Origin: Ascidia mentula
Taxonomy: Eukaryota > Chordata > Ascidiacea > Phlebobranchia > Ascidiidae
Direction: 5' to 3'
Length of the DNA stretch: 64,000 nt
NCBI GenBank assembly: GCA_947561715.1
Contig: OX387201.1
Span: forward strand, 14,646,001-14,710,000
Shown: piece after piece, positions 13,562 through 26,473 of the stretch
How positions within the stretch are numbered: the stretch's first letter is position 1
Layout of the letters: each line of letters begins with the position of its first letter
The notes under the pieces: generated by a model
What the model was told of the DNA's origin: nothing
The model's database searches: none
The model's input: only the letters and a program-made list of their open reading frames with translations
Made by a program: the position numbers and the translations under genes

Positions 13562-13722
13562 CTGAAGATTGCTCCGGCACCGACTCCGGCGGTGGTTGGA
13601 GCACTTGGAAAATTGTCGTTGTAGCACTGATAGCTGTTGTGGTTGCTGCGCTTATCGGTGGGCTGACCTACTTTGGTGTGCGCAAGTACAAATCGAATAA
13701 ACAAGGCTACCAAGAAATGTAG
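13562..13722 (+). CDS. Alternative terminal exon T2 of LAMP gene B
   Basis: Acceptor GAGCAG. The exon starts in phase 1 like T1 and T3 and opens with the same Ala-Glu-Asp-Cys. It continues with a Gly/Ser linker, a strongly hydrophobic helix (IVVVALIAVVVAALIGG), a basic RKYKSNK stop-transfer and the C-terminal GYQEM (GYxxΦ), then TAG. Joined to exon 11965-12138 it gives a 794-residue protein. The helix and tail share little with T1, so the isoforms would differ in anchor and sorting signal while keeping the same luminal part. Splicing is inferred from phase and the shared AEDC start. Confidence 0.8.
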
Positions 13723-14449
13723 AGCATCACGAACTTTGTCATTTAATTTTGTCGCTTTGGATCCGCAATCGTGTGGTAAATGGTACGATTTGACTGGTTG
13801 ATTTTTATGTAAATTTGCTGAAATGTATTTAGTAACGTTTTTTGCAAGTGTGCATTTCTCTTCTTTCCTTCGTGGCTGCTCTTGTGGTAAATTATGAGTA
13901 GTACGTTTGATGTAGTCCACATACTCGAAAAACTTCTGATCCTTTAAGTTGTGTGACTTGCAAATTTGGCTCAATGCCATGAAGGTGAACAAAATAGCCT
14001 CAAACAATAGAAGTTCCCAAGCGTAGGGTTTTATTATATTTAAAGTAACCAAACAACTTGTGTAGCTATCACATGCGTTCAAGCAAAATAAGCGCTGATT
14101 TTAAATAGCAAAGATGTGCGATTACACTCAGATCGTGTTTTGTTTTCAGTTTTCAAACCATGTTTTTTTGCAGACTTGTTGTATTTAACGTAGGATTTGG
14201 TTTGGCTTGCATGAAATGTTAAGAGGAATGCCAACCCACCCTTGATTACTCACCTTTTAAGATTTTTAAGTAAACAATTTTTTTACTAAACTTATGTTTT
14301 TTTTCTGTTTACCTCCACCACCCCTTCGTTTTGTTCATCCCTGTTCCTCTTATAATTTTTACTGCAAACCAAACCGAATCAAAATGCGACGTGTTTTTCT
14401 TTCTGTCACCAAAACCCACGCTTATTTCTGCTTTCAATCGTTCTTTACT

Positions 14450-14486
14450 CCCCCTTGACCCCTTGACCCCTTGACCCCTTGACCCC
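14450..14486 (+). repeat. Tandem CCCCTTGA repeat with five C-runs
   Basis: Five runs of four or five C separated by four identical TTGA spacers, ending 38 bp before the T3 acceptor of LAMP gene B. The minus strand has five G-runs with 4-nt loops, a G-quadruplex-compatible pattern, and repeated GGGTCA half-sites spaced by 2 nt. On the plus-strand transcript it extends the pyrimidine tract before T3. Confidence 0.85.
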
Positions 14487-14523
14487 AAACTATCCTTTCT
14501 ACTCCTACCCGTCTGACCTATAG

Positions 14524-14660
14524 CTGAGGACTGTGCAAATGATGACCTAAGTCCAGTGATACCCATAATCGTGGGGTCTGTGTTGGCTGTGCTGGTCGTC
14601 ATCGTGATAATTGCCTACATGGTTGGCCGTTCCAGGTCTAAGAAGTACGAAGCCATTTAA
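14524..14660 (+). CDS. Alternative terminal exon T3 of LAMP gene B
   Basis: Acceptor CTATAG after a long pyrimidine-rich stretch that includes a C-run tandem repeat. It starts AEDC in phase 1, then DLSPVIPIIVGSVLA opens the transmembrane helix. The tail is SRSKKYEAI, where YEAI is a terminal YxxΦ signal, then TAA. This exon is closest to gene A's first terminal exon, which reads DLSPIIPIVVGSVLA at the same place, so the two tandem genes share an older cassette. The joined protein would be 786 residues. An AATAAA lies at 14889-14894. Confidence 0.8.
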
Positions 14661-17600
14661 TCACCTTCACCTTCAGGCCTGTAATAATCCTATGTATAGT
14701 CAGTGTACCGCGGTGTGGGATTGAACAGAAATACAACCATGAAACATATTGTGTAATGACAAAAACCTATTACCGCTTCACATGAATTTAAAAGCAAAGT
14801 GAATATATACATGTCCAAGTTCAATTTCACTTCATATTACACCCTTCCCGCCTTAACTTGATCACGTGATTGTCTTTCATTAATTCGAAATAAATGCTTG
14901 GTGCCTCAGCAAAATATTTGAGTGCCATAATTAGATTTTTTGTCTTTTTGATTCTGTGCAATAGAATGTCGTTTTTGTTTCGTGCCGATTTTGTGTCACT
15001 GATTTGTACATTCATCTTTGTACTTGCGGCTTCATGTGAATAAAAAGAGTAATTTTCATCGGACAAATTGGACAGATTGTTTGTTTCCAGAGCAAGTTAG
15101 GCCTTCATAATTACGTGGCCTGTTTATTGCTTTAGGACACTGATATCAAGCAACGAGTCGGTGAATTGTAAATAGCTCGATAAAGAAGTATTCTTATGCC
15201 ACGTTGGTAAATGCGATTCCTCTTGGTCGCTGGCATTAAATAAATTCACAAAAAGTAGGGCATTTCATAGTGGGAAGCGTCGATACACAAATGGTACATA
15301 AAAAAATCTTTTCCGATATGTTTCTGGTGTTAGTCTAACAGGTTATATATTGAAAACACTGTTTTTTCTTGTAATACTTTTTTTAATATACAATTACAAC
15401 AGTTTATCTGTATATGTCAGTCGCACACATCATAAAACCCAACCAAAAACTTCGGTAAAGAATCTTGCATGTAGGATCAACGGCAATAACTTTATTTCAG
15501 AATTTAATTTAAATTATTTTACTTTGGCCTGATGAGCTCAATGTCACGTCCTCCAATAAGAAGAGAGCAACATTGCTCATGTCCTCACGCCCCGACTTCC
15601 TGGAAAGGAGCGAATGGTGGCACAAAAGGAGCAACAACAACAATTGCAGCGAGAAAGGTACATCTCTTCCCGTTGTGAGATGGCGCGATAAGTGGTCGCG
15701 TCTGCAAGATTTGCGTTGATCATTACACGAGATAGGGCATGGGCGCTCGAGGCGTTCTAGATCAAGCTGAATTTCCCACGGCTCATATTCAATATGGCGT
15801 CAGTTGGGCTCAGCGGAGGCTCGCCACGCTGCGACAGCTCGTCGCCGAATAGAGTTACGGTTTAATCTGGAATGTGGACACTCTTGCGCATCTTTCGTAA
15901 TGCCGGTTTGGGTTAGATGTCGCGAAACCGACGAAAAGTTTTTAGAAAGCCGATCGTACGCTGGCATATCGTTCCCAACACATTGTGAATCGTGATATTT
16001 TGACGGAACCTTCGACGGGGAGTAATAAATCCGTCATTTTCAATCCCCGTGAGTATGCGACGAGATCTTCTCAGCAATATTTGGTTTCATTTTGCTTCTT
16101 TGTGGATTTTTGCCACAACTGTCCAACTCTGTCCAAGACTTGTAACCTTGCAAGCCAACGACATAGAAAAGATGTAAAAATACAAGAGAGCCAATAATGA
16201 TCTGAATTTTTGCATGAATTAATTTTGAAAATCTGCAGTTTTAGGAACAAATAAATCTATGAAAACAGACAAAGTATTTAAACGTTTATATACTGACACG
16301 AAAGTTTCATGCAAGATGCACACCCGATGGAAACAGTTGAATGTGGAAAAGACAAACAATTCTGACCCAAAAACGCTTTACATAGTTGGACCAAAACAAA
16401 ATAATTCCGAAATTTTATTTAATTTTTGAAAATTATATCCACCGCCATTTTGTTTTCTCCTAACTTTGTTTTAATGCGCGTTGCGCAAAATAGGTCTATT
16501 GGATGATAAATAGATAACCCTGCAAAATTGAAAGGTTCTTTTCATAAGCTGTATTATCCTCTGAGTGGGTAATCAGAGTGACAACAACAAGCTGAGCCGG
16601 ATTAAACTGTCAATATTTACCCTGAAAATCGGCTTACCTTAATCGTTCTGCCTGCTTATTGCCAGTATCTCTCACATGTTCAATTGGTCGCTTTTGTCAA
16701 TCGTGAGAACATACCTGTTACACAAATGACCCCACCACCACCACCTGCTACTGCGACAGCCGACGAAAAGTAATAACTTTTTTCCTAGTGACGCAAATCT
16801 ACCTAAAAGGAATTTTAAACGCTGACTTGTATATAAACATTGACGTGTTGGTTCTTGGACAATCCACTATTCGTACAATTTTAATGGTTTCGAGTTGGAC
16901 TAAACATCCAAACACAAATTCGTAGTTTACAAACACATCTTGTACTGAAGCGCAGTATCCGTGTTTCTGGAGAATGATTACAAAGAAATTCAAGTGGTTT
17001 GGTAAAAAATGATTTTTTTGCCTGACATCTGTGTTGTTTGCCTCAACTTTTAAACGATCGACAAAATCATAAGTGCTGCTAAATTACACCCTGAAAGCGT
17101 TTGTTTTGAGTGTAAACAGGTTTGGATCTCGTTTGGATTTACCTCAAATATTTTCCCATGCAACAAGTGACTTTGCCGCCCTTGCATTTTCTAATGTTTT
17201 CCATCGTTTTTTCAATTACATGGAAGTATATGTGTTCAAAATAATTGGATACGATGAGGAATATGATAAATGCTGAACGAACATTTCACACCCCCTGCAG
17301 ATATTAGCTGAAGTCTAATTATGTTTCAAGTAGGCTGTGTTTATTTATTATTTGCTTGTTCCAAAAGGTAGATGGGTCTATACTTTAAACAATAAGTTTT
17401 ATCGTAAAGTGCTTCATTTTTAAAATTAAATTTGTTCAAAAAACGCAGTAAAAAAGTAATGTGGATTTAAATAAAAACCCGGTCGCGTTTAAACACAACT
17501 TTCAAAGACAAAGCAAAAACATGAATTCGTGGCTTCACGACGACTCGAATTTTTTGCCAATTACACCAATTTTAGAAGACAAATTCCCTCATTATTTGGA

Positions 17601-18419
17601 GGTAACAATTTCGTTCTCTCCACTTTGCGGTGCCCTAAAATTGCAAGTGAGGCCTCCAGACATGACAACGGTTCAGCAAGATCATCACACGTATAGTGCT
17701 TATCCGTAGTTAAATGAGGCCTATGTGTCGTTCTTTGATTTATTTTGTTTAGAGTGAGGTAAAAAAAAATTGCAAGTATACAGAAAATCGATTTTGTAAT
17801 CGTCCTAAGCATTATGCCTAAACCAAATATACGCCTTCGATTGCCTTTAACAATGTCTTTCTAAAAAAAGTAGGTTTCGGTACAAAATGTGAATGCGATG
17901 ATACATAGGGATATGTATGTACCAAAGTTTATTGTTGCATTGGAAGAGGAAGGAGAATTAAAAGCTCTTTGGAAGATTGAACTTAATGCGGAAAAAAAGG
18001 AAATAGGTCGATCAATAAATATTGACAAAAAGCAGCATCAGAGAAAACATGTTAGCAATGAATACGCCTGAAGAAATATGTTTACAAAACAGTATTCTAC
18101 CGTCCCTTTGCTATAAAAAAGAATGTAGTAGCAGCAACAGCAGGCACCATAAATATTATTTACTATTTTCTTAATCCATACTATGACAAAATTAAGGCTT
18201 TTGTATTTTCTATTGTTCTGTGCAAAATCAACATCATACAAAAAGATGAAAATGTTTGAGACAGTAGAATCTCCGGTCAGCTTAATGGCCGAGAAAAACT
18301 TGTACATGAAACCCAAATCTTTTTTCAGTGTATAGTTATTTTTATGTTGCGTCGCAAAACTGACAGACGTATCGATTAGTTTAATTAGTTTAATCTTTAC
18401 CGCCATTCGCAAACAAAAA
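14661..18419. other. Intergenic between LAMP gene B and HES
   Basis: It holds the 3' UTR of LAMP isoform T3 and, at the far end, the HES 3' UTR (minus-strand AATAAA at 17928-17933). Between them about 15530-15960 is GC-richer and open on the minus strand without a recognised family. Nothing else coding could be supported. Confidence 0.5.
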
Positions 18420-21330
18420 TCAACTATTTTCACCCAGTAGTTTCGGCTTTGACCAAGGTCGCCATGGGCCCGAATCCTTTACGGCAACGTGATTGGTCAA
18501 TGACGACGAATCAGAGACGTTGTCGTCAACATCAATGCCGATACTGGATGCCGAACTGGTTGTTGGCGAGCGACACGGTACGATAATCTCAGGGCAACCT
18601 TTTTTCATGTTATTGGGGCTGGTTCGAGTTCTTCGTCTTTTTTTTGGTGGAGTAACTTTGGCCGGTGACGAATTTGCTTCTTCGTATGTGCCGCCTGTCG
18701 TCGTTTCGCTTGAGTAAACACACTTGGAATCTACTCCACTCGTCTTGCGCTTATTATTTCTGTGGGAATCTGAAATCCCGGACGGTTCTTTCATTTTACT
18801 TTCCGGGTATGGGTTGGGTTTATCCGGGCTCTTGGGCAATATTTCCCTGTTATTAGGCGACTTTGTCTTGGTGGTCAAAATCGCCATTTTCCCAGATGTG
18901 TTTGACGCCTTCTCGTTGGTGGTCGAGTCAGTTATCACAGCAGTAGAAATCGGCAAGGTCTGCACAGTGTGTGAAGCGGCTGCGAGTGACGTAAGGAATG
19001 TTGTACCACCGATCTGTGGAACCAGCACAGTAATGTTGCCGCCATCCAGACCTCCGATTGTCGATGCCAGTTGTGTGCCTTCAGGTAACACAATGGGAGC
19101 CGCATAGTGTCGGGACGGGGTCGACTGAAGCACGGCGATTTGAGGCTCCAAAACCGGCGCCGTAACGATCGTTGATTTGGGAGCAATTGTAGCTGAAATT
19201 TGAAAAACTAAGTTAAGCAAAGTAGTATAAATCGAAATGGGCAGATATCAAAAAAAAATCTTACTCACAAGTTTTGGACAGCATGTGACTAAAAAGAAAT
19301 TTGCGACTTGCATGTGAAGGTATATGCTGATGTATACCTGTATGTGAGTGGACAGGAGATATAGCTGTTGGCTCCGGGAATCGAACCCGAATTGGTTGGT
19401 TGTGGCCGTTTTGAAGTATCGGCACTGGAAAGGGAGGATTGTCCATACTAAGCGTGGATTCTTCGTAAGGATTTGACTGACTCTAAAAACGGCAGCAAAT
19501 TTTCAATTGTGTCTTGAATTTTCACATTCCGTTTAGGGGATCTTAGAATTCATTCCCTTGCGTATTTTGGTCGTTTACATATTTCAACAAGATTTATCGG
19601 TCAAAATATCTACACCTCAGGCTATATGAGAATCTTCACGAAACTTGATGTTTCTTTATCAAATACGAAATATATACATTTTTACTTTAATAAACTTGAC
19701 CAAAGAAAGGTTTTATTCATTTCCTGTGACGTCAATGAAGTCAGATGTAATGGTTGGAAATTTCCTTCTACCTGTATGGATTGTAGGCAGGTGGCGAGAT
19801 GACTCAACAATCTCGTCCGAACATCTACTGTCACACCCTCACACGTGCTGAGAAACTTCATGACTTCATTCCGACATTCACTAAATCCCGCTCTGTATTT
19901 GTCCACAATGTGGGGGTCGACACTCAACGAAACTGAAACAAACGTATAAGTTTGTTACGAACCACATTGAAACTTGTAGGAAACATTACACAAACTCCTT
20001 GCGGTCAAAAAAGTACCAAGTTTTTGTTACAAATAATACACTTTAATAATTTTAGTTCCAATGCAATAGTTTGGACCCTAATTATCGCCAAGCTTGACCA
20101 TGGTTTTGTAAGAGAAATCCAAAGTCAAAAATGCACCACGCATTCTTTTACCCGCATGTCCATGTGTGTAGTTGGTTAACAATGCTTTTTGTACACATAT
20201 CTTGTTTATTCTTATATTTGACCAAAGGTTAAAGTCAACAAACACCAGTGTTTACCTGACAACCGATGCCTCTCACACTTTTTCAGGTGGTTTACCGTCA
20301 TTTCCAAAATATCGGCTTTTTCCAACTTGGAGTGTCTCGGGGCCTGAATAAAACGCATTGATCAACATATTTGACAGCAAAGACATTTTGAGCATCAAAC
20401 TTCGTGTACAAATGTTCCTCTCGCAGTAACAATGTGCGGACGACCGGCCGAAAAATAAATAAATCCAAAAGTTAAAGATGCAAAACTGTACAAGGCCGAT
20501 ATTTATCTGCATTGGACATCTTGGCGACATCTGCGGTTATTAAGGACACTATAACGTGGGCGCCTCGAAACTACGTGTTTTTACGGGGTTATATGTAAAA
20601 CTTTGATGTTATGAGAAAGTAGTTTTCATTAACTCCGTTTTTTGATATTAAGATGTAAAAATAAAATATAGAGATTATGCATTTTTGTCAAAAAAATCAC
20701 AATACTGACCTCTCGTTTAAGGGCAGCCAATAAAATGGACTTGAGCTCCGTGAGGCTTTTGTTGATTCTTGCGCGTCGTCGTTTTTCCATGATAGGCTTG
20801 GACGACTGGAAACACAAGGAAACTGCGTAAAGCTTGCGAACGATCGCACTTTGGCGGCTTGAGATTTCATTAATTGTGATCGATGGCAGGTTATGACAGA
20901 GCAATTTGTACGAAACAAAATTCTACGCGGAAACCCGGATTTCATCGTCGAAAATGTTTAAAATTCAGGTAAACTATTTCGCGCGCCAGAACGTAAACGT
21001 ACTGCAAACTGACAGCAAGATCGTATTTAGGCACATCAAAGGCAACAGTGATGTCATCCCAAAGGTGATATTATCTATGCGGGCAGCGCAACGGTTCCAC
21101 TGGACAACGGTGCTACTCAAGGTAAACGATACATACATGGCCTTGAGATATGACATGTTATTGGATGGATGGGCGACAACCTGACAAACACACGCATTTG
21201 CGCATTTCTTATCTGCATTGCGCTAAGTTAAAGACATTACCTTTCTTCTTTCGGCGTAGGTGTCACCGACAGAGCTGTGCGCCTCCACTGGCTGAGCTTC
21301 GTCGCTGGACGACATGCTGTCCGAATGCAT
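18420..21330 (-). CDS. Hairy/Enhancer-of-split (HES) bHLH-Orange transcriptional repressor
   Basis: Six exons on the minus strand: 21241-21330, 20710-20805, 20256-20343, 19772-19932, 19269-19482, 18420-19192. The sum is 1422 nt (473 aa), in frame. Exon 2 gives the basic region and helix 1 with the diagnostic proline ([18 protein letters not shown]). Exon 3 gives helix 2 ([16 protein letters not shown]). Exon 4 is the Orange domain ([18 protein letters not shown]). The last exon has a nuclear-localisation-like [12 protein letters not shown] and a WRPW motif that recruits Groucho/TLE. HES proteins are nuclear Notch-pathway repressors that bind N-box or C-class sites. Two points are unusual: the protein is long next to vertebrate HES1 (about 280 aa), and WRPW is followed by 10 more residues instead of lying at the extreme C-terminus. 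The start was chosen at the first ATG of exon 1; a second ATG lies five codons later. Confidence 0.92.
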
Positions 21331-24300
21331 AACTTCGTGTTACGTTTCGTAAAACTTCACACAATATTACTACGTCTAAAAATACACATATGTACAAATC
21401 ATATACACAAACCCTCTGAGTTAAATATTTTGCAAAGATACTTTTAGAAAGAACAGTGTTTTGCAACTGTTGTTTCTAAACCGAGACAGGGTAGAAGTGT
21501 CAGAAAAGGCGTTTGCAGCCAGCACAAGTTCTTTAGGAACTTTGTCACATGGCGAAAATGTCTTGAGAAATACCCATGTGTTCAGTTCCGTTTGCGCCTT
21601 GGCAAATATAATACGCGCGGTGAAATATACTGCGGGATGACAACGCCATTAAAGTATCTCGCTAACATTTATTTCAACTGCCTGGCAAACCACAAATACC
21701 TTCCCAACACTGTGACGAAATAATGCGCACTATAAAATTTAAAAATCAGCAACTCGAAAGCTCGGATATTTAAAATTAATTTTTAATCTTATATCTTATC
21801 CTTTTAAAGCTAAACTTTTTTTCAGGTGATGAACGAATAAATAATGGGGTTATGAGCCCCGATAAGTAAAATAAGAGCAATGGCAAAATATGGTTTGTTG
21901 TTGGTCTACTATAGTTGTCAACATTTTTAGGGTTCTTTAACTTATTCTTGTGTTTAAGTTTTCAATCCCTTCAATTAACTCGCCGTTCAAACTCTCGAAC
22001 TTCACTCAATTCATAAACTTTACTGATAAGTTTGTTTCTGTCCGACTGCAGAATAACAAATCCCGAACCTGAACACAACTTGTGACACTTGCGTCAACCT
22101 CATCCAACGAAAGCAATCGGCTAAACACTTCTCACATTTCTCTAGGCTCGCGTGGCCGCTTCTGCGTCGTTCGTGCACCTCGCGTGCGCTTTCCTTTCGA
22201 AGTAGAAAAAGGAAGTTCTGGTCTCTTGTCGCGATTGCGAAAGCCACGCGACCAGCGCGAGCCGCATCCGAGGTTGTCGCCTTCACTGGCGGTTTAGTGT
22301 GACGAAACAATGCTTCTTTGACTGTGCTATGACGTAATTGACAGTTTCTCGTGACTGACTCGTAAAAAACGAGACAAGCGGGTAACCTGTGGTAATCCAC
22401 GGCTATGGCATTAATACATAAAATTAATAATCTATTATAGACATATTTGCTTGTTGTACAAGGTTGGTTGGTAAATATTCCGTCCACCGTAAACCTTTTG
22501 GTAAACACTGTATCGTATATTTTACCGAAGAACAAATTTCAAAGTGGTGTTAATATAAAAGTTTCCGCAACATTAAGGAGCCGTTCCCTCGATAAATTTG
22601 ACTTTCGCGGTGTGGGTCTTGTCATATTGTGGTCAACAGCACGTGAGCGAAAGGGAGCATTGTTTTACGATAAGGTGTGGCCACCCGGTTGCTTTCTTGG
22701 TCTGTGCCCTTTGTGTATTTTTCCCACGGTTTTCGGGGGAGGCTTGAGTCTGCACAAAGCGCCCGCACTGCGCGAACAATCAGTTGTAAATAACTGGCTC
22801 GTTCCGTGAGCTCTGTGTACGCCCAATCAGATCCGGGATTAGCTTATTGGAAACGTGTGAACCTGCAAAATGGACGTTATATAACTCAAATAGCAAAGTT
22901 CAAATCACGCTGTTTACTCCTAAATGCGGCCGAAACGAATTCTGACACTGACCCAACATTAATGTAACAGGTTCACAAACCTACATATTTAGCAGTAATT
23001 AAGTTAAATGCAAGGTTTCTGTGCGCGTTATTAATGCTTGCACACTTGTAAATGGACGTAAACTAATAAAGAATGTCACTAAAATAGCTCTAAATGAAAG
23101 GGAAACTAAAATATAAAAATTAGGATTTGGACATTGTTGGAAATCCCTATTTAATTTTTGAGGGATATTACACGTCTGCAAGGATTAAATTGGATAATAA
23201 ACAAATCAATATAACTTTACGGTTCGTAGTGTCTTTAAAGATAAGCCCGCATAATACGTCCTCGGGACAATAAATGTCAACTGTTGACACAATTTCACTT
23301 TGCTTTTAGGTATATAGACACCAAAAGTACAAAGAAGGGCGTTAATCTAAAAAACTGGTCTTGACTTATCGCTCCGAGGCCAGCAAATTCCTTTTTTTGT
23401 CACGTCGGCTAAACAGAGCACAGATAGTGTCTACGCATCATTTATCTTCATGCGCATTGGCTGAAGTGCTTTAGTGGCACCTGGCAATATATGTCACGTT
23501 GCGCTACTCGAGTCAGTGCCACACAAATGCGATATACGCCCTCAAGCTTCGCTTATTAGATTACCTGAAAAATTTTACGCGCGCCTAAATAAGCATCACT
23601 GGGCACGTTTAAAAAGTAATAGATTTAAAGTTTTGGCTATAGTGCCCGAGTTGCCTTAGTAAAAACCGCATATTATATTATACGACCAGCTGACTAAACA
23701 AAACAACGCCTATAGTTGGAATCGGCCACAGGTGCAAATTACAAATTGCTACTTGGCGCCAGACACGTTGCAACCAATTTATGATACAACACGCTTGGCA
23801 GGGTTGTAAATAACATGTGTGTTGTCAGTGTAAATTCTATTGGTTTACGCTGTGGAATGTGTGCGTTCAATTGATTTCTATTCGTACTCTTAACCACAAG
23901 TATCGCAATTGCATAGAGGCTAGTTTGTTGGGGGGTATAGAAATGACAACGCATATTGTTACTAACCATAGTAACTGTATTTTATGTATATAGTGGTTCT
24001 ACAGTTAATTGTTACAAACATCAGACAGAAACTAACATTAACAACACAAAAGTAAGGCATGTGTGATCCTGGGCTCTAAAAATTCCGTTCTCACGGCCGT
24101 GGCTAAAAATAATCGTCATATCGCATGTTTTTCTAAGACCTCGAGCGAATATCGGCGGTCGACGCGTCAAAATCACGCCGGCTTTGTGTTGCGCTGAACC
24201 TGAACGGTTGGAAGATACAAACAAGACATGCGCCCTACCGGAACTATGAGCCAACTGATAATAGTCCAATTTCCCCCCTGCCGTACTTTGAGCTCTTCTG

Positions 24301-25276
24301 TGTACATTTCCCACGCATCCGTAGTCTCGTGTCAGCCGCGTGTCGTTCGCTCAATCGTTAAGCCCTTCCCTCCCCACAAAGCACGTAGTTGGTCATTTCT
24401 TCCTTGTTAGATTTTTATTGTGGTGCGTCGAATGCTTATTTTACTATGTACCAACGCAGGTGCATTCGCTCCTTAATGGATATCCAAATACTTGTCTAAG
24501 GCAAATATCATGCAAATAGCACGGCCGCCGATAAAAGCCTGGCTACTCGCACTGCATTGTCCAAAAAAGCCACTTGTTTAAAAATTGCGAGAAGCTAATA
24601 TGCAAACATCAGTCTGTGACATTCTCATTTGTTTCAGTTTTCTCCCTGAGCGCTTTCAGATTATTGTCAATAATCTGGATTAGAAGCAAAGCAAGTGCCT
24701 GTAGGTTTTTGTCATATATTCGGGAACCATAATTGTTGGTTGGACTGCTGGCAATATCGCTTCTGATCGATAACCGATAAAAGCGATCCTTATCCTCTAA
24801 TTTGCAAAAAAATGTCATGCATTTACACGGGGATAACTCGCTTCGAAAAGATCGCCGAGCATGCAAGACAAAGTACAACAATGTAATTGGCAGTAACAAT
24901 ACTTCAACCACAAATGTGCTTTTTTTTCAACTGATGTTTTTGTTGATGTGATAATACGTTTTTGCAGCGTTGTTGAAAAAAAATCATTAGCGGACAAACA
25001 AAGAGTTTTTTGCACGGCAAATCAATAATCTGACATCCTATTTGGAAATAACCTTGGAAAACGAAGTTTTTAATCTTCGCACGGGCTTGCTGCGTTGACA
25101 GGTGACCTTAGCAACAAGGTTCCGACTTGGGTTGTGGCATATATGTTTCATTTCGGCCGGTGAAATATTCATGCGGGATTATTTCCTCTCAGCGCCCAGT
25201 TTTGGTTCCTGGAGATTAATAATTTATTGTCGCAGGGAAGTGAATGACAAGTATTTATTTACCGGCTGTACCACGG

Positions 25277-25391
25277 TATAAATTGGGCTGGTGCAGCCTG
25301 CTTTATTGCAACATACCAACAAAAAGTAAACTTCCTAGCCAATATTTATTATACTATTCCTTACAAAAATGACGGAAAAGTTGGAAACAAG
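25277..25391 (+). promoter_or_regulatory. Possible promoter with short first exon
   Basis: TATAAAT at 25277-25283, then about 85 bp of leader to an ATG at 25369 that opens eight codons (MTEKLETR) before a GTAAAG donor at 25392. No downstream exon on this strand could be linked, so this is only a candidate start of an unidentified transcript. Confidence 0.25.
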
Positions 25392-26473
25392 GTAAAGGTA
25401 GATTTTCGCCATCTCATTCACTAATGAGACTAAAAAGCAGATCAAAAGTATGAACCCAGTAAACAGCAGTCTGGCATTATGACGTCAGAATCGCAGGCAG
25501 CATCGGCGTTGGATGAACTTCAGGCGTGTAGAGGTCACACTTTTCCACTTGTCACCGCGGCTTAGCGCACGCGCAGCCCCTTCTACTTGTGTAAACATGA
25601 GCGAGTGTGGGAAAGTTGCCTAAGCGAGGTTCCCATGCGTGCCGGGCGGGCCTGCGGTCGCCGCGCTGCCTGTAAATAACGCCTGGCTAAGGGTCGGCGT
25701 GCGCTAGCGGTGCGCCTGGGGGTAAACAAAACGAACTGGGCGGATATAATAAAGCTCAAAAGTTCGCAACGGCATGTGCATAAAAGCTCACTGTAGTTGA
25801 GAAGCCGGTGGGCGAACTGACGTACTTCTGTCGTCAGAGCTACGCGCGGCTTGTGAACTTTTAGCGTTCTTGTGAGTCAACCCATAAAGCTTCACACAGC
25901 GCTTGTAAATTGGACTGAAAATTGTCTTGTACTGGAAGCTTTGTATCCTTCTTCTATTAATACGCATACATGACCAATTGTTTAAGTAAAAAAATGACAA
26001 TAATACGACTCCTTTTGGACAGGGTCACTTGTTTCAACATAAGAATGTTTAAATTTAAGCCTGTTCAAAGGAATCGTTTATTGTCTTTTTTTAACTTAGA
26101 ATTAGTTGACAAGTCAAAAATATTGCAAGCTAGCCTATATTTGGCTATCTGTGGTCGTATCCGAAGCATAGTCGCATTAGAGCAGCTTATTAGGAGAGCC
26201 GTATTAAAGACGCCATCATTTATCGGTTCTGAAAATCGTTTATAGACACTTCAGCTCAAAGATGGAATTAGCAAGTGTGCTGTTTAATCTCTTTTGCAAC
26301 GTTACATAAAATAACACTAAACTTCCAACCTTGAAACGCAAGCAGCTGAAATCGAGAGGCGAGTTTATTTTCAAAGACTGTAATTGATCGCAAAAACCAC
26401 CACATTCCATACATCTTGCCAACAATTAGCAAGAACCAGAAGGTTTTAAAGGAAATCATGCACAACAGTGACA

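Noticed and set aside
19374-19389. tRNA T-arm-like sequence (CGGGTTCGATTCCCG on the minus strand)
   Set aside because: It lies inside an in-frame HES coding exon, and no acceptor, D or anticodon arm could be placed around it.
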